DNA from: Carposina sasakii
Lineage: Eukaryota > Arthropoda > Insecta > Lepidoptera > Carposinidae
DNA length: 64,000 nt
Reading direction: 5' to 3'
Assembly: GCA_014607495.2 (NCBI GenBank)
Contig: CP053148.1
Location: 12,896,001 to 12,960,000, forward strand
Part shown: positions 58,901 to 64,000 of the stretch, piece after piece
How positions within the stretch are numbered: the first letter of the stretch is position 1
How the letters are laid out: each line of letters begins with the position of its first letter
Notes under the pieces: model-generated
Told to the model about the DNA's origin: nothing
Seen by the model: the letters and a program-made list of their open reading frames with translations, nothing else
The model's database searches: none
Translations under genes and position numbers: made by a program

Positions 58901-59562
58901 TCATTCAAATCGGTTCAGTAGCTTTGGCGTGAAAGCGAGACAGACAGTTACTTTCGCAAAGCAGTGAGGATGTGTTCCGAGGTACATACCTATATAGGTA
59001 CCTGGCAAGTTTCATCATAATACATTCTGTAGTTACGGCGTGAAAGAGTAACAAACATACATGAACACACATACATCCATCCTCACAAACTTTCGCATTT
59101 ATAATATTAGTAGGATAGGACTGTATGAAATGAACCGCCATACCGACGACTGTTAGGTGTGATGTGGTTCGCGGTCTTCAGTGCACCAATATACGGTAAC
59201 CTATAGCAATGCCTCCACGCAGTAGCATGAATGAGGAATTATCACATAAAAGAGTCTAAAGTCAGTTTTAAATGGAAAGTTTAGGTTTTACAAGCCTTAA
59301 ATCGCGTATAATTTTTCTATGTGCCGAATAAGTTTTCTTTGGTAAGAAGTTCTTATTACTTTTAATTTATCATGCGTATTGTCTTTCCGAATCTCCAGAC
59401 GAGCGCCACCTGTCTTTACTGTGTTTGTTACAGCATAATAATTTAATATTCCAGGCAAGTCAAACAATGTCGGCCTGTTGCCGAAACAACTGCAGTGAGC
59501 GTAACGAGGCCGAGTCGCAATGGGCGAGCGGTGAGGCGACTCCGCTACTACGCCGCCCCTAA
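37923..59562 (+). CDS. Atg9: Autophagy-related protein 9 (ATG9), 15 coding exons, about 776 aa
   Basis: Exons: 37923-38094, 39083-39353, 40933-41053, 42256-42380, 43116-43243, 43624-43808, 44417-44595, 45721-45852, 46373-46544, 47627-47773, 49895-49961, 53090-53259, 55138-55245, 55627-55851, 59434-59562. All phases agree, giving 2331 bases. ATG9 is the lipid scramblase that seeds phagophore growth. Diagnostic blocks are DNLDSFFTRMYQYYLKGGFY, NELDIYHRILRFDNYLVAMV, HFNELEHELRDRL, VYDEDVLTVEHVLT, DFYRNFTVSVLGIGDVCSFAQ (shown as consecutive parts of one motif) and GKTELSLVAFSCRHPGWQPT. Hydrophobic segments lie in exons 2, 3, 6, 8 and 10. A YSSL sorting motif is at residues 11-14, and EATPLL, an acidic dileucine type, is near the C-terminus. 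The last exon has two in-frame acceptors 24 bp apart. An extra exon in the 3.6-kb last intron cannot be excluded. Introns hold many transposons. Confidence 0.95.
40135..40480. repeat. (GAAA)n microsatellite and retroelement-like fragment in ATG9 intron 2
   Basis: AGAAAGAAAGAAAGAAAGAAA precedes TTATTTATTCAGCATTC and a GC-richer block with CAGCTGCAGACC and TGGCCTGCAGCGCTGG. This resembles the reversed 3' end of a LINE. The clade was not identified. Confidence 0.45.
41231..41926. mobile_element. TIR element with TGATCA-rich ends, itself carrying a SINE
   Basis: GGTTAGTCCACTTTGATCAT with GATCCGTTGCAAGTGGAC and GTACACTCTGATCATGATAT is mirrored by GATATCGTGATCAGAGTGTA and GGATCATATGATCC with AAGTGGACTAACC. 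The arms are about 95 bp. Without the SINE (41324-41569) the element is about 450 bp. Flanks CTGGATGA and CTGTATGC may be a decayed 8-bp target duplication. Confidence 0.75.
41324..41569 (-). mobile_element. RTE-tailed SINE, copy 2, inside the TIR element
   Basis: On the minus strand it runs from GCCGCGTGGTGCCGGCAGAG to a (TGA)n tail. Fourteen bases of the tail region (GCAGTGGACTGCAA) are lost relative to copy 3. Confidence 0.85.
42014..42122. mobile_element. hAT-type MITE, 109 bp, perfect 8-bp target duplication
   Basis: The ends are CAGGGCCGGATTTAGGGG and the inverse TCTAAATCCGGCCCTG. CATAAGCT flanks both sides (42006-42013 and 42123-42130). The interior is GC-rich and non-coding, and it is inserted in RTE sequence. 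Confidence 0.93.
43870..43935 (+). repeat. Fragment of a tRNA-derived SINE
   Basis: CCAGGTTCGAATCCCGGTAG contains a good RNA polymerase III B-box (GGTTCGAATCC). The A-box half is missing. It lies in ATG9 intron 6. Confidence 0.4.
44048..44225 (+). repeat. Helitron-like repeat fragment in ATG9 intron 6
   Basis: CATACTAATATTATAAATGG, GTATCTGTTTGTCCGTCTTT and ATAGGCTACTTTTTGTCTC are the head and body of the lepidopteran interspersed family. No CTAG end is visible. Confidence 0.6.
44671..44757 (+). repeat. tRNA-derived SINE fragment
   Basis: GTTAGAGCATATCACGGTAT, GAGAGGTCGTGAGTTCAAG and the tail TTTTTTTTTCATTTCTTAAT resemble the elements at 47350 and 54841. The SINE at 44758 is inserted at its 3' end. 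Confidence 0.5.
44758..45019 (-). mobile_element. RTE-tailed SINE, copy 3, full length with 11-bp target duplication
   Basis: AATAGGTATTT is duplicated at 44747-44757 and 45020-45030, which fixes both ends. On the minus strand the 5' end is CGCCGCGTGGTGCCGGCAG and the 3' end is CAGCAGTGGACTGCAATAGG with TGATGATGATGATGATG. The 3' block matches the RTE LINE 3' end in this window, so it was probably mobilised by RTE. The 5' head is not recognisably tRNA. Confidence 0.9.
46574..46693. repeat. Short inverted-repeat element in ATG9 intron 9
   Basis: GACCGTCACACTTAAACCTAA (21-bp arm) is exactly inverted at 46673-46693 around a 78-bp spacer. The class is unknown. Confidence 0.75.
47350..47422 (-). 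repeat. tRNA-derived SINE head
   Basis: The minus strand has GACCCGGTGGCTCAGTGGTA with a 4-bp D stem, GGTTCGATTCC as B-box, a GTAGG/CCCAC T arm and CCGGGTT closing a 7-bp acceptor stem. The anticodon stem pairs poorly and position 33 is not T, so it is not a working tRNA. The downstream tail AGGAATTTTTTCCATTTC recurs at 54890. Confidence 0.65.
47945..48010 (-). repeat. LINE 3' tail fragment
   Basis: TTTATTCTTATTCTTTATTGTACACAAAA-type sequence (the inverse of an AATAAAGAATAAGAATAAA tail) resembles the 3' end of the LINE at 32300. Confidence 0.45.
48324..48597. repeat. MITE, 'ACAGGGTGTAACAAAA' family, copy 3, near-perfect palindrome
   Basis: TACAGGATGTAACAAAAAGG is mirrored by CCTTTTTGTTACACCCTGTA. 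The arms are about 120 bp. It lies in ATG9 intron 10, so a long hairpin would form in the pre-mRNA. Confidence 0.85.
48790..48980. repeat. Possible LTR-retrotransposon leader fragment
   Basis: CATAATGGTGACCCAACGTGAC resembles the primer-binding/leader region common in insect Ty3/gypsy elements (GGTGACCCCGACGTGA). No gag or pol frame follows. Confidence 0.25.
49259..49650 (-). repeat. Non-LTR retrotransposon 3' UTR with (TAA)n tail, GC-rich
   Basis: On the minus strand a GC-rich block (CCAGGGGTCGACTAGC region, GCCGGTAACTTAAGTGGCC) ends in a TAATAATAATAATTC tail at 49262-49285. That tail type is used by several LINE clades. No coding part is left and the clade is unknown. It lies in ATG9 intron 10. 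Confidence 0.5.
50361..52709 (-). mobile_element. RTE-clade LINE, 5'-truncated, with endonuclease and reverse transcriptase (ATG9 intron 11)
   Basis: From the 5' side the minus strand reads an AP-type endonuclease (IQVYAPTSTHPDDEVEVMYE, VMGDFNAKLG, ENEL, DFILTTDRRIF, GSDHRMV). It then reads reverse transcriptase (GDKALLKNYRPISLLSHVY, AFVDYEKAFDSI, GVRQGDVIS, LRFADDIVVMAESLKD) and the C-terminal LPVMTYGAETWSLT and GKRSVGRPPARWTDDLA, ending in (ATG)n. It is broken by several frameshifts, a stop after AFDSIET, and a deletion near 51838 that joins TDHTLNL to KNNKAPGDD. No target duplication was seen. Confidence 0.92.
52837..53027 (+). repeat. Helitron-like repeat fragment in ATG9 intron 11
   Basis: GACCGATTTTGATGAAATTA and the end GTCCACGCGGACGGGGTCGC with GGGCATACACCAG belong to the family at 1716-2192. 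The terminal CTAG has decayed to CCAG. Confidence 0.6.
53630..54836 (+). mobile_element. maT-type (DD37D) mariner transposon, frameshifted
   Basis: The transposase frame starts with ATG at 53752 (MEWTRKEDRVAVIALHRCGH), shifts to the next frame (KKRNGRPRSVRTPGVIKAIK), then shifts back to a 242-codon stretch (54061-54789) ending NGGNHFE. The catalytic triad is seen in LFTDEK, FQQDSPPAHK and SPDLNPLDY. There are 37 residues between the second and third Asp, which is the maT signature known from Lepidoptera and other insects. The left end TA-CAGTCACTGGCC fits a TIR, but the matching right end is missing and a tRNA-SINE fragment abuts. At least two frameshifts make it inactive. It lies in ATG9 intron 12. 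Confidence 0.88.
54841..54945 (+). repeat. tRNA-derived SINE, 5'-truncated
   Basis: AGAGCACTGACACGCGGAAT, GCAGAGGTCGTGGGTTCGAT and TCCCACCCGGGTG are followed by AGGAATTTTTTCCATTTCTT and TATTAATAATTTTATAA. Head and tail both match the minus-strand copy at 47350. Confidence 0.7.
56395..56690 (-). repeat. Possible tRNA-like SINE in ATG9 intron 14
   Basis: The minus strand holds GGGTTAGGCTGTGCG and, further on, GTGACGTGAGTTCGATCCCA, an A-box-like and B-box-like pair, followed by GAGTCAGGCAGGCAGCCGGC. The spacing is longer than in a tRNA. It is a tentative call. Confidence 0.35.
57765..57989 (-). repeat. Helitron-like element, short and diverged (ATG9 intron 14)
   Basis: Its minus-strand head TTCTACTAATATTATAATGG and tail GGACGAAGTCGCGGGCGCCC match the element at 1716-2192. 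The terminal CTAG is lost. Confidence 0.65.
58870..59113 (-). repeat. Helitron-like repeat fragment(s)
   Basis: On the minus strand TCCTACTAATATTATAAATG and CGAAAGTTTGTGAGGATGG are followed by body sequence (TTTCACGCCAAAGCTACTGA). There is no CTAG end. Confidence 0.6.
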
Positions 59563-61460
59563 CGCTTACAACCCGTGTGGATTTGAGCACCCCTGTCCAC
59601 TACGAACTATTTAGTTAAGTGTATCATCATAATTGGTTTTATTTCTAGGTTTTTTAGGTGTAAGGCAAAAGGTCTACCCGAAATTTTGATGTTTATAATA
59701 TTTTGTTCCATTTGTCATGTCTGTGCCGATATTCAAATTGTTACAGTTGCTTATTGGAGGTGAGATTTTTTAGGACCACGTTGGCGTAGTAACGCGTGTA
59801 GCTTGATTCCGGGATAAGTTTTTATACGCTGATTTTAGTATAAAGTACTTAGCGCTTCGCTTGCGGTTTTTTATATATATCCTTAATGTAAAGTTGAATG
59901 TCAGCTTATCTTACGATATTATGTTACACGCATTCTTACGCTGACTTTTATATAAAATTCTCCTTTATAATTTAGTTATAGTGAGATAAAGGGTGGTCGA
60001 AGTGGAAACAAAAACAAAAAAAAGATACTATATAGTTTAGATGCCTAAATTACCCAGCGCATAATATAATTTTTACATATTTTAATATGGAAACTAAAGG
60101 ACATTTCCTTTATGATCATGTAACTTAATCTTGCTTGTTGCAAATACATATTATCGAAATGTGATATTATCGTCCATTTATGTCGTTTTATACAGATACG
60201 AAAGAATAGATGTAGCCAAGGTTAAAATACATGTTAAACACACAACTTTGCAAACATTAAAAAAGTTTCAACACACCTTGTAAGTTTACTAAACACAATA
60301 CATAATTCTGTATAAATAAGCTATTGACTCTGATTGTCTCATTTTATAAATCTTTCGTATCTTCAAATTACGACTTTGGTATTTTGTGAAAAATTTGTGA
60401 AGTGTTATTAGAAACCGTTTTGTGAGGTAAAACCATTATCTTTACAATACATACACATTATTCCTTGAATAAGCGAGCTAGATTAGTTTTTTTCTATCAC
60501 ATTTAGACTCACTAGCACTAAATGTGTAATCGTTGATTGATCCTCGAATCAGCACACGTGTCTCGATATTTTGACATAAACAGAAAGAGAAGTCATGTGA
60601 ACGATGTCATTTAAAATAATGCGCAGATTAAGCATTTGGTAAAAGTGTGGCCAAATATTGATGCCTACGTATTCGCGGTGAATCTATAAGTATGTAGGTA
60701 GAGTGGATCAAAATTCAAATGTTTTAAATAATTCAGTACAAAGATTTTATGTCACAAAATCAAGATTTTTTATGTATTTAGACTCTTTTAATGGACTTCT
60801 ATTTTAAAAAATAATATATATTGTTAATTTTGTACATAGTAATAGACACAGTTGCCTTAGACCTGTAAGCAAATTAAATAGGTATTTACATAACATACAT
60901 ACATATAAATATACAGGATGATTGGGAAACGGGTGCAAAGTTTTTATGCCAGGATAGACCGTTTATTATATTTATATGATCGAATACGTGTTGGAATTAT
61001 TTAGTAGGAGGAAATAATAAAATTTCTATATGTATTGCGAAACGGGCAACGGCAAAAAAAGCTCAAAAATGTAGTTGTAATTTTGTTGGTCTGATGTAAA
61101 TGTTTAAGATTTATAAATATCCCGTCTCCCAAAAGTCCTAATTCTGAGTACTTTTTATCCGTTGACATACATACAAGATAGCAGGGTATATATTTAACGG
61201 CTATTTGGCTATTTTCATTGCATTTTTGGCATACCCTTACGTTACACTGTATGATAATAGAATGCAGTTGCAATTAATTATTTTCATATTTATATCTAAT
61301 AATATTCAGACAAAAGTGAGTGTAGCTTTTGGGCAATAATTTTTGGAAGTTTTTCATCAGCTAGTCCATCGCCTCAGGGAAGTTATTACATAATTTTGTA
61401 CATTTGATATTCATATAATAATGAAACAGTAAAATTTCACCGATAACTTTATCTATACTA
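59563..61460. other. ATG9 3' UTR and downstream region; no gene seen
   Basis: This stretch is AT-rich without convincing open frames, and no strong AATAAA was found close to the ATG9 stop codon. ATACAGGATGATTGGGAAAC at 60912 resembles the start of an 'ACAGGGTG'-type DNA element, but its other end is unclear (TTACACTGTAT near 61245 is a candidate). Confidence 0.4.
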
Positions 61461-63233
61461 TTTATACTAATATTATAAAGGGGTAAATTTTGATTGTTTG
61501 TTTATTTGCAGCGAATAGGCTCCGAAACTACTGGACCGATTTCAAAAATTCTTTCACCGATAGAATCCTTATTGGACCCGGATGAATATAGGCTATAGGG
61601 TTTCGCATAATTTCCACTGGGCTGGAATATATATGATTTAAATACAAAACTTTTTAACCATTTGACGCATGGAGGTATATGTTTGACATACGCCATAGAA
61701 TAATAAGTCCCCAGAAAGAGTCCTCAATGACAAATGTATTCCGGGTCGTGAAGCAAAAATGAGTCAAAAATCCCGTATAACCCGCTCTTGTAACCCGCCG
61801 ATTGTTGCCAGATCAATAAATATTATCAGTTTTTTAGATACAATAAATAGGTTGTAAAAATTTGACCTACTAAAAGTTGCTTCAAAAGTGTGCGTGATCA
61901 CGGGTTCTGGGGGAATTTATTATTCTGTGACGTACAGTTTTTTTTTGTTTGGTTTATCCCGAAGAAAGGGCATGAGGAATACAGTATCCATACAGCCATT
62001 GTCTTTAGTACTGATGATTTCCGAATTTATGATGATGATAATGATGATGAATGGAAATGTCGGGAAAGTCCTCAAAAAACGAGTGTAAAGTTAGTCAAAA
62101 TAAAAAATAATTGTAAAAACAACATACCTACATGAGCCCGTGAAAAAACGGACACATATGTACCAATAAATTTTAAATTTCATAAGTAAATTACATCCAC
62201 TCCCTTCCGACAAATAAGAAAAAAAATGGTGTGTATATTGTATGTATGTGTATGTTATTTGTTTTGTGTGTATATGTAAGAGAGCACTAAGAAAGGATTT
62301 CTCGAAATTCCCATGGGGACGGGGCAGACAGGAAATTCAAATCCAAATTTTTACCGAAATTTCCACTGTGCCGGAACAAAAGTTTATTCAATAAGTATAA
62401 AAATAAACCGTTTGACGTACACAGATAAAATTTGGTGTGTATGTTTGTTAGGGGGTGTAAAAGACCATGTAGAACGGGTTTCCTGAAATCACATGGGAAC
62501 GGCACAAACAGGAATTTCAAGGTTTTACGAAAACTACATGACATATAGAGATGAAATATGACAGGTATATCCGGTAGAGAGCACTGGCGGCTCCTGGTAT
62601 GTTTAGATGGGGGTTCACTTTAATATGAGCGCATTCAAAATTACAGTTTGGAAACGCCGCGCGTGTTCACCCCCTTATCGAATAGGATGATGCAAGTGCA
62701 ACGTCGCTTTTATTAAAATTCAGATGACCTAATGAAACACATTAAAAACAATCATATCGCGTTCTAACTCGGACTAAGCGACATCTAGTGGCTACCTACG
62801 CGAATTAATGTGAGCGGGGTCCAGATAGGCTAATTTTTAGAAAACCATTTGACACAATATAATTATGAAATGTGGTAGGGAGTGTGAGGAGGCACTGACA
62901 TAACGTATTTTTCGAACGGGACAAACGGGAATTCTATTTTTTTTACGAAAACCGCTATACATATAAATCAGAAATCGGGCATGTATATTCGTTAGAGAGT
63001 GCGAGGGAGCACTAAGAACGGATTTCCCAAAATTCCCACGGGAACGGGACTAACGGGAATTCCCAATTTTTACGAAAACCACTTGACACTGATGAAATAT
63101 GACAGGTATATTCGGTAAGGAGTGTAAGGAAGTACTGAGAAGATATTTCTCGAAATTCCCACGAGAACGGGACAAACGGGATTTCCAAATTTTAGAGGAT
63201 ATGTACCGAAGCGAAGTTAGGGCGGGCCATTAG
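61461..63233 (+). mobile_element. Helitron-like element, 1.77 kb, with internal ~130-bp tandem units
   Basis: The head TTTATACTAATATTATAAAG after an A and the tail GGGCGGGCCATTAG before a T are the ends of the 9150-9917 element, each with a C-to-T change. The interior from about 62280 to 63200 holds diverged tandem units with CCCACGGGAACGGGAC, TTTTTACGAAAACC and ATGAAATATGACAGGTATAT. No Rep/helicase frame is present. Another CpG-rich insert may lie at 62580-62830. Confidence 0.65.
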
Positions 63234-64000
63234 TGTATTTATAATGTATATGTTACGGGCAACTTGATTAAATGGGCATTATTAATAATGCCCGAGAGCG
63301 ATTGATTAATTTATCACTTTGATCGGTCAGCGGTCCGTGGTCCATGTAATAAGTCAGTGTTGAGATTATCGTCTTAAACTTAAACATGTAACCTAACACC
63401 GAAGAAATCGGTCGCCGCCGCCTCATTCTTCTAACCTATATTGCCAGATTCGGATCCGCCGATAAGCTATTTCACACTACACTACAGTTCACCTATTTTA
63501 TTACTTTGCTCAAGATAGGGTCGGCATTATTCATAATGGCCGGGAAAAATGATTAATATTCATGCTGTTTTTTGAGTCGGGTATTATGAATACAGACCGG
63601 CCATGATTAAGATGACGAATCGCTAAAATAGGCGTTAGTTAAGTCTATTTTTCTCAGTCATTACATTACAATATATAGGAAAGTGATATTTAATAATCGA
63701 ATTCTACACTATATTATCTCACTTTCTGTGGTTGCGGAAACACGATTCATAGACTTTTTTACGATAAAAAATTGTGTTAAAAATACCTCTATTTTATCAA
63801 ATTTGTTAATTTTACAGGCAAACCAGAGCGATTTAGACCTCAATTTTTATATCAATAGACTTGTCTAAACATACTCTAAAAACGTATGGTTGCACATTTA
63901 AAAAAATATTTTGTAGTTTTTAGTTAAAACACGAAAATATGTTTTGTCGCTTACGCTCTTTTCGTTTAAGCTAGTCCCCGCTCACGTTTGTATGGAAATA
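63234..64000. other. Right end of window: repeats, no gene seen
   Basis: It contains a perfect 20-bp palindrome (63274-63293), an inverted copy (63365-63470) of the GGCGGCGGCG repeat of 16196-16310, and CATTATTCATAATGGCCGG-type motifs at 63520-63605. The 61-codon frame at 63683 has no coding character. Confidence 0.45.

Overview
The window looks like one scaffold piece of a lepidopteran (moth or butterfly) genome. It is AT-rich and intron-rich, and packed with repeats typical of Lepidoptera: RTE-clade LINEs with (ATC)n tails, a SINE that shares the RTE tail, Helitron-like elements starting at ACTAATATTATAAA and ending in CTAG, hAT-type MITEs and a maT-type (DD37D) mariner. No prokaryotic-style operons, CRISPR arrays or intact cellular tRNA/rRNA genes are visible. 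Exon models were built by hand from splice sites, reading phase and family knowledge.

Genes from left to right. (1) An intronless enolase-like gene (minus, 6339-7640) has a full-length open frame but has lost most enolase catalytic residues. (2) A PTF1A/Fer1-type bHLH transcription factor (minus, three exons, 16943 to about 13531) probably continues into an unseen last exon. (3) An unrecognised multi-exon gene (plus, 23449-28638) has tandemly duplicated small exons, all of the same splice phase, and ends in a large Thr/Ala/Asp-rich then Lys/His-rich exon. (4) A dephospho-CoA kinase (DCAKD/CoaE family, minus, 34910-31137) has three exons. (5) A THAP-like zinc-finger exon pair (minus, about 36814-36200) carries an apparent one-base frameshift. 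(6) Autophagy scaffold protein ATG9 (plus, 37923-59562) has fifteen coding exons in one continuous reading frame and fills most of the right half.

The repeats carry much of the interest. The RTE copy at 9931-11341 shows a 12-bp target-site duplication and a 5' inversion (twin priming). ATG9 intron 3 holds an RTE relic interrupted by two DNA elements, one of which carries a SINE; one inserted MITE has a perfect 8-bp duplication. DPCK intron 1 is a similar nest. Two Helitron-like elements contain a minisatellite of about 130 bp. In the duplicated-exon gene one segment copy lacks insertions that the other carries, so it serves as an internal empty site.

The genes are not an operon-like system. 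They are independent eukaryotic loci (glycolysis-related pseudoenzyme, cell-fate regulator, putative orphan, CoA biosynthesis, autophagy). Terminal exons for the bHLH gene, the first exons of the duplicated-exon gene and all UTR limits remain uncertain from sequence alone.
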